From Cololabis saira (lineage: Eukaryota > Chordata > Actinopteri > Beloniformes > Belonidae): a stretch of 64,000 bases of DNA. Position numbers and translations under genes: made by a program. The stretch is taken from assembly GCF_033807715.1 (NCBI RefSeq), contig NC_084591.1:42868868-42932867 (forward strand). The letters run 5' to 3'. The notes beneath the pieces were generated by a model, which worked only from the letters and a program-made list of their open reading frames with translations, searched no databases and was not told the origin of the DNA. Shown in pieces: positions 1 to 10,537 of the stretch. The first letter of the stretch is position 1, and every line of letters starts with the position of its first letter.

Positions 1-245
1 TTTCAATTTTCACTTTTCTTATTTTCTGTTCTCCATTGTCTTTCTTTATCATAGCACATTTTTTTTTACTCGTTTTTATTGTTTAATCCATACTGTATTT
101 TTTTTTGTTTTTCATTTTCTATCACATTGTATTTTTCAATTTTCACTTTTCTTATTTTCTGTTATCCATTGTCTTTCTTTATCATAGCACATTGTTTATT
201 TTTATTTTTATTCTTCATTACTTCCTGTTTATACATTTTTTTTCC
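1..245. repeat. AT-rich imperfect direct repeat
   Basis: A T-rich stretch in which a block of about 57 bases recurs with a period near 133 bases (copies near 1-58 and 134-191). Related sequence returns at 945-1150, on the far side of the RTE fragment. I see no coding potential. Confidence 0.6.
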
Positions 246-249
246 CCTC

Positions 250-945
250 CTTGAACCGTCACCTTACTGTGGTGGAGGGGTTTGTGTGCCCGAGTGATCC
301 TAGGAGCTATGTTGTCTGGGGCATTACGCCCCCTGTAGGGTGTCCCATGGCAAACAGGTCCTAGGTGACGGGCCAGACTAAGAGCGGTTCACAAAGCCAA
401 TCATGAAGAGGAATAAATCAAGGACCGTCACGTGGCCCGGATCGGCGTCACTGGGGCCTCTCCCTGGAGCCGGGCCTGGGGTTTGGGCTCGAAGGCGAGC
501 GCCTGGTGGAGCCGGAGCTTGTGCGTGAGGTTGAGAGATATGGGCTCACCTCCACACATAGCTTGGGCTCTGGAACCCAGCTCCTTGAAAGGGGCTGGAC
601 CCTCCACTACTCTGGAGTTGCCCAGGGTGAGAGGCGGCGGGCTGGTGTGGGCTTGTTTATAACCCCTTAGCTCAGCCGCCATGTGTTGGAGTTCACCCCG
701 GTGAACGAGAGGGTCGCTTCCCTGCGCCTTCGGGTCGGGAAAAGGTTCTTGGAGTCCCTGGGAGGATTACTTGATAGTGCTCCAACTGGGGACTCTATTG
801 TTCTGCTGGGGGATTTCAACGCTCACGTGGGTAATGACAGTGATACCTGGAGAGGCGTGATTGGGAGGAACGGCCTTCCAAATCTGAACCAGGGCGGTGT
901 TTTGTTGTTGGACTTCTGTGCTAGTCACGGTTTGTCCATTTCTAT
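250..945 (+). pseudogene. RTE-type LINE fragment, endonuclease region
   Basis: The reading frame around 683-945 contains [16 protein letters not shown] and [13 protein letters not shown]. These match the central part of the apurinic-type endonuclease of RTE-like LINEs, where GDFNAHVG carries catalytic residues. The sequence from about 250 (a GGGVCVPE-like segment) to 680 looks like the matching 5' region. No reverse transcriptase follows and the frame ends in AT-rich repeat, so this is a dead fragment. A related fragment lies on the minus strand at 26,815-26,990. The boundaries are estimated. Confidence 0.65.
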
Positions 946-1160
946 CACATTGATTTTACTCATTTTTATTGTTTATTCCAAACTGTATTTTCACATTGTT
1001 TTTCATTTTCTATTGCATTTTATTCTTCAATTTTAACTTTTCTTACTTTCTGTTCATCAATTATTTATAATTTGCATATCACACTGTTTTTACTCATTCT
1101 TATTTTTTATTTCATCCTGCATTCTTTTTGGTTTTCCCATTCTCTGCATTCTTTTCCTGT
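945..1160. repeat. AT-rich repeat, continuation of the 1-245 family
   Basis: TTATTGTTTATTCCA and TCTTCAATTTT blocks resemble those at 1-245. The RTE fragment is therefore embedded in this repeat. Confidence 0.5.
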
Positions 1161-1164
1161 TTAT

Positions 1165-1769
1165 TAGGGCCCAAGCACTGACGAAAGCCCTATTGTATCT
1201 GTAGGAGATGTTCTCCTTCTCGTTCTTCTCGTTTTTCTTCCGATGAAATGAGGGCCTTTTTGCCCCCCTAAACGTGCCCCAAAAGTCACCAAATTTTGCA
1301 CGCAAGCCAGGCCTGGCGAAAAATTTGATATTTAATGGTTTGCATTAATGGGCGTGGCCTAATGGCTCAACAGCGCCCCCTTGAAAACTTTGTGCCTGAA
1401 GCCCCACAATACGGTTAGACGTACATGCACGAAAATCGGTACACACCTGTATCATGTCGCAACTTAAAAAAAAGTCTCTTGGCGCCATGGCTGAAACCAA
1501 ACAGGAAGTCGGCCATTCTGAATTAATCGTGTAATTTTGGCACAATTTATGCCATTTCTTCATCCGCTTCTTCGCCCCGAACCGTAAAGTGCACCCAGGT
1601 GTGTTAGACATCAAAATGTGCGTCTCGATCCTGCGACGATGGGCATTACTTTTCTCAGTCAAAAGCGTTACTGTGGCGACGATAGACGCCAAAAAGAGCA
1701 CCCCGCCTTCATCTGATTGGTCCATATTTGATAGTTGCTACTTTCTGCCATAACTTTTGAATGGTTTGA
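1165..1769. repeat. Interspersed repeat interrupted by the Ty3 element
   Basis: Non-coding repeat containing GGGCCCAAGCACTGACG near 1168 and ATAACTTTTGAATGG near 1750. The same sequence resumes after the Ty3 element at 6,324 and recurs in inverse orientation at about 60,990-61,420. It was the target of the Ty3 insertion. I do not know the family name. Confidence 0.6.
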
Positions 1770-1815
1770 CATATGTGATGGCCTGTTATATTGTGTCTCA
1801 GTCCCTCTCTCTCTG

Positions 1816-2875
1816 TCTCGGCCCATTAAACAACAGTTTTACCGGGTGGCGCCGGGTAAACGTGAGCATTTAGATACAGAGATTGAGTATATGCTCCAAA
1901 ATAATATAGCTGCTCCGTCGTCATCTAGTTGGTCTTCGCCTTGTATTTTGGTGCCGAAGCATGATGGCACACCTCGATTTTGTACAGACTTCCGCAAAGT
2001 AAATGCTGTTACAAAGTCTGATTCATTTCCATTGCCACGAATAGACGATTGTATTGACCAGGTAGGCTCGGCCAAATTTGTCAGCAAGTTCGATCTGCTT
2101 AAGGGTTATTGGCAGGTGCCTCTGTCTGAGCGTGCGCAAGAGGTCTGTGCATTCATCACTCCGTCTGGCCTGTACAGTTATAAGGTTATGCCTTTTGGGC
2201 TTAAGAATGCCCCTGCGACGTTCCAACGACTAATGAACCGGATAGTGTCGGGTTTGCAGGGTTGCTCAGTCTATCTCGATGATCTGGTTGTTTATAGCGA
2301 TACGTGGCACTCGCATCTTCAGCGTATTCGGGCGCTGTTTGACCGGTTGGCTGAAGCGCGCCTTACTGTCAACCTTGCCAAGTGCGTCTTTGCGCGAGCT
2401 ACAGTGACGTACCTCGGCCGGGTGGTGGGACAGGGCTGTGTGGCTCCAGGCCAAGGTCGTGGCTGTGGCCAAATATCCACAACCCGCTACGAAAAAAGAA
2501 CTGCAAAGGTTCCTGGGTTTAGTGGGTTATTATAGGTGTTTTTGCAAAAATTTCTCCACTGTTGTGTTCCCATTGACTGAATTGTTAAAGGCCAAGGCTA
2601 AATTTGTCTGGTCAGCTGAATGCCAGCAAGCTTTTGATAGTGTGAAATCTTTATTGTGTTCTTCTCCTGTATTAGCGGCTCCATGTTTTGACCAGGTATT
2701 TATGCTCCAAGTGGACGCCAGCCAGGTGGGAGCAGGTGCCGTCCTGCTGCAGGGGGGAAACCAGGGTGTGGTGAGACCAGTCAGCTTCTTCTCTAGGAAG
2801 TTTAATAGTTATCAGTCAAACTATTCTGTAATAGAGAAGGAAGCGTTGGCACTTGTTTGGGCCTTACAACATTTT
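1816..2875 (+). pseudogene. Ty3 pol: reverse transcriptase and start of RNase H
   Basis: Reads as Ty3/gypsy reverse transcriptase. FVSKFDLLKGYWQVPL carries the first catalytic aspartate, KVMPFGLKNAPATFQRLM is the palm/template-grip motif, and SVYLDDLVVY holds the YLDD-type catalytic pair. A one-base deletion near 2,446 shifts the frame; the next frame continues into the connection region and RNase H (VDASQVGAGAVLLQ; NYSVIEKEALALVWALQHF). The reading then stops at the Harbinger insertion and resumes at 5,508. The 5' end is fused abruptly to an LTR remnant, so the upstream coding part has been deleted. Confidence 0.88.
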
Positions 2876-3136
2876 GGCCCGGTTTCACAGACAAGGCTTA
2901 TATCAAGCCAGGAGTAGGCCTAAGTCAGACTAGTAAAGCCAGGTCATTTAAGTGGCTTGCATGAGCGTGGCTTACATTTGTCTTAATTAGTCCCAGACTG
3001 TGGAGTCCTGGAGTAAGCTTAAATGAGAACACCTGGGTTAAACCTCATTATCTTAAGTGGGAGCACAGCCTGGTGCTCATAAAAACCTGGAATGGAATTG
3101 AGGACAGTTCTGCTGGAGGGAATTTTGACACCAAAC

Positions 3137-4053
3137 ATGGCTGAAGGTAAAAGAACACGCTCAAAGAACTTTACAGAGTATGAAAAAACTCTATTTAAAC
3201 AAATTGTGGGAAATCATGCTGTTATTGAAAGTAAAGGTCATAGTGCTGCTATTGAACATAAGAAGAAGAGTGCTTGGGCTGCCATTTGCAGTGAATTCAA
3301 CTCAAATGAAAATGTAACCACAAGAGCGGTACAGCAACTGCAGGTGAGACATGTCTATTATGATCTGTATATCACAGATGTGATAGTTTTGTGACATTGT
3401 TTATATTGAATGATATCTGCCTTCATAGACTCTGTGGAAAAACATCAAATTAGATCTGAAAAAAAAGAATGCAGAGGCCAGAAGAGAGAGATTTACTACT
3501 GGTGGGGGACCCCCACCAAGTAAAGACAAGACCGATGAATTGGCTGACTTGTTGACTGGAATAATAGAGGACCAGCAACCTCTGGATGGTATACCAGATG
3601 ATGACCATTTGGACAGTGGACCTGAAGAGCTGAGCACACAGGGTAAATATACCGTAGAAAGTAAATTAGTTACCTCCTTCTGTACATGATTATTCCACTG
3701 TCTGTGTCTATCTTTATTTTTATTTCATTCCAAGGACCATGTGAGTTTTTGTATCTAACAGTGTTCTCTCCCCAGAGGGAATTATTCTAACCCTGGTGGA
3801 AGAGCCAGTGCACAGTGACTGTGCACCCTCTACATCTGGCATGGCATCCCAGAGAAAAGATGCTGCCACCACCTTCCAGCAGAGACCCAAAAGGATGTCC
3901 ATGCATGAAAAGTTAGCCTTAGAATTTCATGAGCAAAAAATGAAATATCTGAAAGAAGAGCATGACATGAAAATGAGAATTCTACAGGTCGAATTGGATG
4001 TTAAATTAGAAGAGAGGGCTGTTCAAAGAAAGCTGCATGAGACAGCTATGTGA
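3137..4053 (+). CDS. Harbinger Myb/SANT-like accessory protein, 3 exons
   Basis: Three exons join in phase: 3,137-3,343, 3,429-3,642 and 3,776-4,053, each intron having GT..AG ends. They give about 232 residues. The N-terminal third (KRTRSKNFTEYEKTLFKQIV; SAWAAICSEFNSNENVTTRA; LQTLWKNIKLDLKKKNAEAR) is a trihelix/Myb-SANT-like DNA-binding domain. The middle is acidic. The C-terminus (EKLALEFHEQKMKYLKEEHD onward) is a charged helix, probably a coiled coil. In active Harbinger elements this protein carries the transposase to the nucleus and to the element ends. An upstream in-frame ATG at 3,092 is possible; I chose 3,137 because MAEGKRTRSK starts the conserved region. An AATAAA lies just after the stop, near 4,070. 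The gene looks intact. Confidence 0.85.
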
Positions 4054-4218
4054 TGAAATATGTTATGAAAATAAAGGTTTTCTCACTTGACAAGAGCCTT
4101 GGTTGAGTTTCTCATTTAATTTTTCAGCACACTATTTATATATGTTGTACACAACAAACACTATTAAGGCAAGAACAAGCCATAATCAATACATTCCATG
4201 GTTAAATGTATCTCTTTT

Positions 4219-5244
4219 CTAACTGAAGTGCTGCAATGTGAAAGCAGCTCTGAGTGCAAGTCCTCGTTGGTTATTTTCTGCCACCAGCATGGGCACATCT
4301 GGATCATTCTGGTCTTCCATTGGAGGGTCAGGACAATTATGCTGCTTCAGGTAGTTGTGCAGCACGGTTGTAGCAATGATCACCTAGCAGCATCTTCTTG
4401 GCTCAAAACGAAGTGTATTGCGTAAACACTGGAATCGATTTTTCCACACTCCAAACATACGCTCGACCATCCCTCTAGTGCGAATATGAGCTCTGTTGTA
4501 TCTTTGCTGCTCAGTAGTTGTGGGATGTGGCCAAGGCGTGAATAAATAGGAACTCTGAGCATATGCACTGTCACCAATTAGTATTCCACTATGTTGCCCT
4601 CTCTCAAACTGAGCACACAATGAAGAGTTGTGAAAAATCCTTGAGTCATGTGTTGCTCCTTTCCAACGGGCAACAATGTTTGAAAACTCTAAATTGGGAG
4701 TGCATACAGCCTGAACATTGATGGAAAACCAGTTCTTACGGTTCCTGTACTCCTCAGCATCAGGAGTTGATGGACACTTGATTTCAACATGACATCCATC
4801 GATACAGCCAATCACTCCTGGGAAGTTCCCATATTCGTAGAATCGCACTTTATAGTTGGCTTGCTCAGCAGCATCAGGGAACTTAATGTACAGATTTCTC
4901 AGTTCACAAATGGCACTGCAGACATTGTGAACTATTCTACACGCTGTTGCTTCACTGACACCACACAAATCACCAGTTTCACGATGAAAGGTTCCAGATG
5001 CCAAGAATCTCAAAGTGATCAGAACTTGGAGAGAACTGGGTACAGGCCTTCCTCTTTGAGACATGGAGGAAAGTCTAGGCTCAAGCAAAGTAATTATCTC
5101 CAGTACATCTTCTTTGTACATACGAAAGCGGTCTCGGAAAGTTACTTCAAACTGATTCAATGGATTACTCCTATCCACAAGTATTTGTCTGGCTGGCCTC
5201 TGTAGCAAATATTGGTCTTCATTTAGATATTCCAAATACTCCAT
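4219..5244 (-). pseudogene. Harbinger DDE transposase (HARBI1-like) with one premature stop
   Basis: The frame runs 341 codons from 5,244 to the stop at 4,219-4,221, with one internal TAG at 4,384-4,386 after codon 286. Features in order: an N-terminal helix-turn-helix-like segment (LITLRFLASGTFHRETGDLC), the first catalytic Asp in GVIGCIDGCHVEI, the second in ILIGDSAYAQ, and the catalytic Glu in RGMVERMFGVWKNRFQ. Beyond the stop, homologous sequence continues (TTVLHNYLKQHNCPDP). The stop is therefore a late mutation that removes only the C-terminal 55 residues. A splice at AG/GTGATC over the stop is conceivable but unsupported. The length matches HARBI1, about 350 residues. Confidence 0.9.
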
Positions 5245-5507
5245 GCTCCCAAACGATCTGTGCTCCCTTTCACAAACAGTACTAAGCTGAAGTTAAACCT
5301 GCCTCTTTGCAGGATTAATGTAGACTTCAATTTAGTCCTAGAGTAGCTCTAATCCACCATCTTGCAATTGGCTTTGTTTAATCCAGAACAGACTAAATCT
5401 ATGACTATTTTAAGATATGTCTGTGCAAGTGACTTAAAGTTAAGCCAGCTCAAACAGCATTTTAGTCTGAGACTAGGCTTAAGCCTTGTCTGTGAAACCG
5501 GGCCTTT

Positions 5508-5711
5508 GAAGTTTATGTTGGAGGAGCTCGAGCACCCCTGGTGGTTTTCACTGACCACAACCCTCTGACATTTCTTCGGTCTCTTAGATGTCCCAATCAG
5601 AGGCTTGTAAGATGGTCTCTATTTTTGCAGGCCTATGACCTGGACATCAGACATATAAAAGGAACAGACAATGTTATTGCAGATGCATTATCACGTGCAC
5701 CTTTGTGTTAG
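5508..5711 (+). pseudogene. Ty3 pol: end of RNase H after the Harbinger insertion
   Basis: The frame resumes directly after the TTT duplication with EVYVGGARAPLVVFTDHNPL and continues to HIKGTDNVIADALSRAP, the classic RNase H C-terminus of Ty3 elements. A TAG stop follows at once. No integrase follows before the 3' LTR, so about 1 kb or more of pol has been deleted. With the Harbinger and one TTT removed, codon phase with 2,875 is kept. Confidence 0.88.
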
Positions 5712-5945
5712 TTTGGCCTTGTGTTATTCAAGTCAAATAACTGTCTGTTCTGCCTGTTAAACTGCTCTGTGCTCTCATCCTCTTAATCTGCTTCTCAGGT
5801 ACCAGGGTTGCTGAGGTGGGGCACAGTGGTGGGCTGCAGGCAGGAGGACGATGATAGGCTTATGTTTTGTCATTAGTATGATTTGTTCTTTGGTTGTTGT
5901 GGGGGCCAATGGTTCCATGGGAAACATTGACTTTATGGGGGGGGG

Positions 5946-6323
5946 TGTGATGGCCTGTTATATTGTGTCTCAGTCCCTCTCTCTCTGTTTTCCTCTTCGA
6001 GGTGGAGCCAGCTGATTGCTAGATCTGGAGCACCTGGGCTGGGTGCTCCTCAGGAAGAGAAAAGGCTGGGGCTTCAGTCTCTCTTTCTCTCTCTTTTCAT
6101 CCTGGCAGCACTCCTTTTGGTTTTGTTGAGCCTTTTGCACGCACAACACCATACAGCACATTTACACACATCCACATGCATACTACTGATTTTACTGACT
6201 TTACACATCCCATTCCTTATCTTATTTGTGTTTATGATTTACCTTAATAAATATCTTAAATTTACTAGTACGTTGTGTCCTTTCCCCTTCTTTTGTCATG
6301 GCCTTTGAGCCAGGGTTATGACA
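5946..6323 (+). repeat. 3' LTR of the Ty3 element (378 bp)
   Basis: Starts TGTGATGG and ends TTATGACA. It is preceded by the polypurine run and followed by CATA, which matches the bases before the 5' LTR remnant. Its first 42 bases match 1,774-1,815. Confidence 0.82.
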
Positions 6324-6552
6324 CATAAAGAGTCATGGGTGGTGTCATCGGACTCGGCTTTGAGTCCTTGACCTTTATTGGCATGAATTAGCCCCACCCC
6401 TTCTTCTGATTGGTCGACATTTGATAGATCCTATTTTCTGCCATAGCTTTTGAATGGTATGACATAGAGTCATGGGTGGTGTCATGGTTTTGAGTCCTTG
6501 ACCTTTATTGGTGAAAATTGCACGCGCGAGGGCCCGCTCATCGCTGCTTGTA
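6324..6552. repeat. Repeat flanking the Ty3 element, with a local duplication
   Basis: Continuation of the repeat at 1,165-1,769. The phrase GACATAGAGTCATGGGTGG and the phrase GAGTCCTTGACCTTTATTGG each occur twice, about 130 bases apart. The end, GGGCCCGCTCATCGCTGCTTG, is continued after the MITE at 7,568, showing where the MITE landed. Confidence 0.55.
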
Positions 6553-7565
6553 TGGAGCCAAATCAAGGCCAAAAGTTTTGCTAATTTGAAAATAAAATTT
6601 GAACCTGAAAATTCTTTTTTACAGTTTCAATTTTATTTTTTTCAGTATCAGATCTTTTTTTCAGTTTCAAATCTTTTTTTTTCAGTTTCAAATCTTTTTT
6701 TCAGTTTCAAATCTTTTTTTTCAGTTTCACTTCTTTTTTTTTCAGTTTCAAATTTTTTTTTCAGGTTCAGACTTTTGGCCCCGATCTGGCGTGGGGGGCG
6801 TGGCATCAACTGAGAGGGGCGTGGCATCATGAGTGACAGCAGAACAGAGAAGGCGGGGGACGTTCCTCAGTCATGTTGCCTTCAGGAAACGTAGGTTGCA
6901 GAAGTTATCAGTAGAAGTATGATTCAACACTGTATATACACCATTTTCACGTGATTGGCAGTGGAAAAAACTGATATTAGTGACACATTTCTGTTTAAAA
7001 AGCTGTTTTAGACTTTAGACGTACTTGGCACCAATCGCAGTATAAAAGCAATAAACTATGCCAGACTGTACAGTTCAACAGCCACACTTTAAAGTTTGAC
7101 ATTTCCCACTTCCACATACTACCAAGTACGGTCTAACTAATATCAGTTTTTTCCACTGCCCATCACGTGAATATGGTGTATATACAGTGTTGAATCATAC
7201 TTCTACTGATATCTTCTGCAACCTACGTTTCCTGAAGGCAACATGACTGAGGAACGTCCCCCGCCTTCTCTGTTCTGCTGTCACTCATGATGCCACGCCC
7301 CTCTCAGTTGATGCCACGCCCCCCACGCCAGATCGGGTCCAAAAGTCTGAACCTGAAAAAAAAATTTGAAACTGAAAAAAAAAGACGTGAAACTGAAAAA
7401 AAAAGATTTGTAACTGAAAAAAAGATTTGAAACTGAAATAAAAAGATTTGAAACTGAAAAAAAGATCTGATACTGAAAAAAATAAAATTGAAACTGTAAA
7501 AAAGAATTTTCAGGTTCAAATTTTATTTTCAAATTAGCAAAACTTTTGGCCTTGATTTGGCTCCA
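6553..7565. mobile_element. Long-inverted-repeat MITE with T-rich iterons, 1,013 bp
   Basis: Two near-identical arms of about 440 bases (6,553-6,995 and 7,125-7,565) are inverted around a spacer of about 130-150 bases. The ends read TGGAGCCAAATCAAGG on both strands and are flanked by TA, suggesting TA-targeted insertion (mariner or Kolobok style). Each arm contains 7-8 copies of an 18-20 base unit built on CAGTTTCAAATC plus a T run. No transposase is encoded; phenylalanine-rich frames here are artefacts of the T runs. The transcript would fold into one long hairpin. Confidence 0.8.
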
Positions 7566-8111
7566 TATGCTTGCAGCTTTAATTATTATCACCAACATCA
7601 TCATTATTATTATGTTATTTAATGAAAACCTTGCAAGGGATCAGCATCCAATCACAACAAAGTATAACTGCTATTAAGGTGTAGGTGTGTGTTGTAGCCT
7701 ATATGTTTTTTTATAGGGTATTGCTATTGGGTTTCTATAGGTTGCTATCGGCTTATCGTGACCTCAATATCGTGTATCGTATCGTGAGATTAGTGTATCG
7801 TTACACCCCTAATAGAGATCCAACAAATCCATTATTCCTTCAGTTAAAATTGTTGAAATTTCATGAATTAGTAGATTATAGTATTCTGCAAATTATGTTT
7901 AAAGCTCATTGTTACGTGTACTAGCATGGGGGGGCAGTTTGGTGTTTTCTCCTCTTTGCTCCTGCTCCTCTCTCTCTCCCACCATTTCTGTCTCATATTC
8001 AGGTCCAGCCCGTTCCCTCCACTCGGCTCCCTCTCCTCCGGTTGGGCCACCACTCAGCGGTCCCACCAATCATCTCAGCTCATCACAATATATAAAGCAC
8101 CTGTGTCCTAG
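7566..8111. other. Gene-free stretch with repeat remnants
   Basis: The first bases complete the repeat hit by the MITE. At 7,745-7,815 a TATCGTGTATCGTATCGTG run ending TTACACCCCTAATA resembles one end of the ATCGATA-type hAT miniature at 59,693. At 7,925-8,100 a C/T-rich block leads to ATATATAAAG at 8,089, a TATA-like sequence that could belong to a promoter or an old LTR. No coding exon is visible. Confidence 0.4.
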
Positions 8112-8773
8112 CCAGTGTTGCCAACTTAGCGACTTTGTCGCTAGATTTAGCGACCTTTCAGACCCCTATAGGTTTTTTTTTTTAAAAGCGACTAACGACA
8201 AATCAAGCGACTTTTTCTGGTGTTATTGGAGACTTATCTGGTGGGCAGAGCAGAGCAGAGAGGAGACCCTCACCACTCCGCGTCCAGACTGCAAATGAAA
8301 TGCGTTTGCTCAAAGCCGCCGCTGGCTTGCAGAGCGGGATATAATTGTAAACGTTTCTTTTTTCTTTTGGGTCACTTTGCTGGTCCCAAGCCCGGATAAA
8401 GGAGGAGGGTTGGTTGTAGAGCTAGCAATTTCACCCTACATAACAATCTTTTGATTAAATTTGCTGTTATAACATTTAACAATACAGGACAAAACTGATG
8501 TGTGTAATGTGGATCTAGACAAAGCATTAAAATCATTAAATGTTGTTAATGTTGAAATTATTTTTGTACATTTGTAGTTTCTAAACATATTTAGGGTGTT
8601 TTTTACTCACTTTTGTCTCTCCCACGACGTTATTCCTCTCTCCTACAGCGTCCGTTACAGTTATATGCAAATTGGCAATAATGCAAATTAGGCGATGACG
8701 TCATTTAACGACTTCTAGCGACTTTTGGGACAGCCAAGAGCTACTTTCCTTACTGAGGAGTTGGCAACACTGG
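8112..8773. mobile_element. hAT-like miniature transposon, 662 bp
   Basis: The ends are inverted copies of CCAGTGTTGCCAAC and are flanked by perfect 8-base duplications TGTCCTAG at 8,104-8,111 and 8,774-8,781, diagnostic of hAT-type insertion. Subterminal TAGCGAC/GTCGCTA motifs are repeated near both ends. No transposase is encoded. With the element removed, the host reads ATATAAAGCACCTGTGTCCTAGCCATCAAG in pieces across 8,090-8,790, a continuous unrelated sequence. Confidence 0.87.
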
Positions 8774-8781
8774 TGTCCTAG

Positions 8782-10537
8782 CCATCAAGCTCTTCTCCTC
8801 CAGCTGCAACCCTTCTGTGCTCCAAACAGCCAACAGTCTCAGTACTTTGTTCAGTCCTCAGTTAAACTTCCCCAGCAGTACATTTTCAGTTACTACCTTT
8901 TCCACTCAGTTCCTTACGGGGAAGGGACAGGGTAAGATGGGGAACCCTGTACACCTACAGTAGCATCACGTAGGTAACGTTCTGTTATACACCAGGTTAG
9001 AGGGGAGTGCCACATGTTGTAACTTCTTTTTTTTTTTATGTAGAGTAGGAAGTTTTGTTTGGCTAGGTAGGTTAGATTTTTTTTTGACTAAACTTACTCT
9101 TTACTTGGCACCACCAGTCCCTTCCCTTAACCTTTCGTGTTGTTGGATTTTCAGTTGCTTTAGTTAATAAACAAGTCTTTTTCTATTCACTTTAACCATT
9201 TGTCAGTTTCCATTTCTTTCATTTTTGGGTATACACACGTTATTGTCCCTGTCAAGCTAATTACCACCACCTTGGGAAATTACACTCATAAGAAAACTTT
9301 ACCAATCAACATTCAGAAAAGATTTAAAAAAAGAGAAAGCAAGTATAACTTAAAAGAAACAGAGATTCCCTAAAAAGGCCGAGGAATACGCCTAACAACT
9401 CTCCGCTCCAGGGCCGTCAACATCGGGGGACTTTTAAACTTTTAAATCATGAATCTCAGGAATAGACTGCATTATCGCCCGGTGGTTATCGCCACCCCAG
9501 CAGTGACCGTCACTGTCACAGGTAAGAATGTGAAACCTGTGGGACATACCATTTGTGGGATCCTAAATTTACGTTTGCGTTAGATGCTGTAACGTTTAAC
9601 CTATTCCCACTCCTTCTGTCTCACTACGGTAATTAGGGTTAAAAACGCTGAATATAACGTGTGTTCATTTTTTATTGTTTGCAATATGATAAAAAGGAGA
9701 ATCCCAGCTTTTAGTTAACATTCTAAAGCCCAGTTCACTGTACTAGGGCCACAACCTGGATTGGTTTCATTATTTACTGACGCTTTTGTCCCTGGAGTGC
9801 TAGTGTAAGATGATTATGATGCCTTCAAGTACCTGGCTGTCTCCGAGTAACAATCCATAATACAGAGGTTGAAGTTGCTGCCACATTTAATGTTTGAGAA
9901 GCTGGATTTTTATTTATTCTACTTTCTGTTTTTGAAATAATTTATATGGTTATATGATTGGTACAGAGCCTCAGAGAGGAAGACTAACACGTTTTTCTCC
10001 CTGTCGGTCTCTCATCGCATTTATTTGTTCTCGGGCTCAGGTTGGTAGATACATTTTAAATACCACACTGTGTTAATTATGAGTCTCCTGTTAATATCTG
10101 ACTTTAGTACTGTGCTTACTTTGAAGTTCCTTCAAGTGTTTGCCTCTAGTTCATTAAAAATCTTAAGATTGCGATTAGGTTTTTCCTAAGGCGAAAGCCA
10201 TAACTTTTTTTTTCTTATGTTTATCCATGTGTAAGGTTTGTATCTTTTGCTGCAAGCTACTGTGGATGTCAAGTTTGAAAAAATACTACTACCTACTTGA
10301 TCGTTCGTTCCACTTCCTATACCTCATTTAAATATCTTGTTATTGAATGTCAGAGTTGGTGGAGCAATTTAGAAGTTAGCAGCAGGCCATCGACAAATGT
10401 GGGGCAGTAATATTAGCTTCCCTAAGAAGGCTTGCACCATTCATTTTGAATTGGCTAGAGTAGTTCTGTTTGTTCTTGTTATTATGTGGTTGTGGTTGAC
10501 CTGGGGAGGGATATTTGGGTGGGGAAAGGAACTAGTA
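8782..10537. other. Gene-free stretch, possible old LTR or promoter region
   Basis: I see no exon or known repeat with confidence. After the hAT is removed, a TATA-like sequence near 8,089 sits upstream of a 5'-UTR-like stretch, and AATAAA occurs near 9,166. This order (TATA, leader, poly(A) signal) would fit a decayed LTR, but no matching second LTR is in the window. A short frame with a possible donor (ACAG/GTAAG) lies near 9,520 and is unsupported. Confidence 0.3.

Larger units (their letters stand above)
2876..5504. mobile_element. PIF/Harbinger DNA transposon, 2,629 bp
   Basis: Perfect 25-base terminal inverted repeats (2,876-2,900 and 5,480-5,504) begin GGCCCGGTTTCACAGAC. They are flanked by TTT at 2,873-2,875 and 5,505-5,507, a 3-base duplication as expected for Harbinger. 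The element carries the family's standard pair of divergent-function genes: a Myb/SANT-like DNA-binding protein on the plus strand and a DDE transposase on the minus strand, converging toward 4,053-4,219. It inserted into Ty3 RNase H coding sequence, so it is younger than that element. The transposase has one premature stop, so this copy is probably inactive but only slightly decayed. Confidence 0.93.
1774..6323 (+). mobile_element. Degenerate Ty3/gypsy LTR retrotransposon with a nested Harbinger
   Basis: The element is bounded by TGTGATGGCCTGTTATATTG at both LTR starts (1,774 and 5,946) and ends TTATGACA at 6,323. CATA at 1,770-1,773 and 6,324-6,327 is a plausible 4-base target duplication. 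The 5' LTR survives for only about 42 bases before the sequence jumps into pol. Gag, protease and integrase are missing. Reverse transcriptase and RNase H are recognisable but broken by a frameshift near 2,446 and by a Harbinger transposon at 2,876-5,504. A run of nine or more G (5,937-5,945) just before the 3' LTR is the likely polypurine tract. It cannot move on its own. Confidence 0.85.

Noticed and set aside
2438..2917. Separate 159-codon gene starting at 2,438
   Set aside because: It is the continuation of the Ty3 pol after a one-base frameshift, not an independent gene.
6508..6832. Phenylalanine-rich open frames
   Set aside because: They arise from T-run iterons in the MITE; the same applies at 7,281-7,604 and 10,570-10,933.
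7925..9230. A complete LTR around the hAT at 8,112
   Set aside because: TATA-like and poly(A)-like signals are in order, but I found no TG..CA borders, no primer site and no partner LTR.
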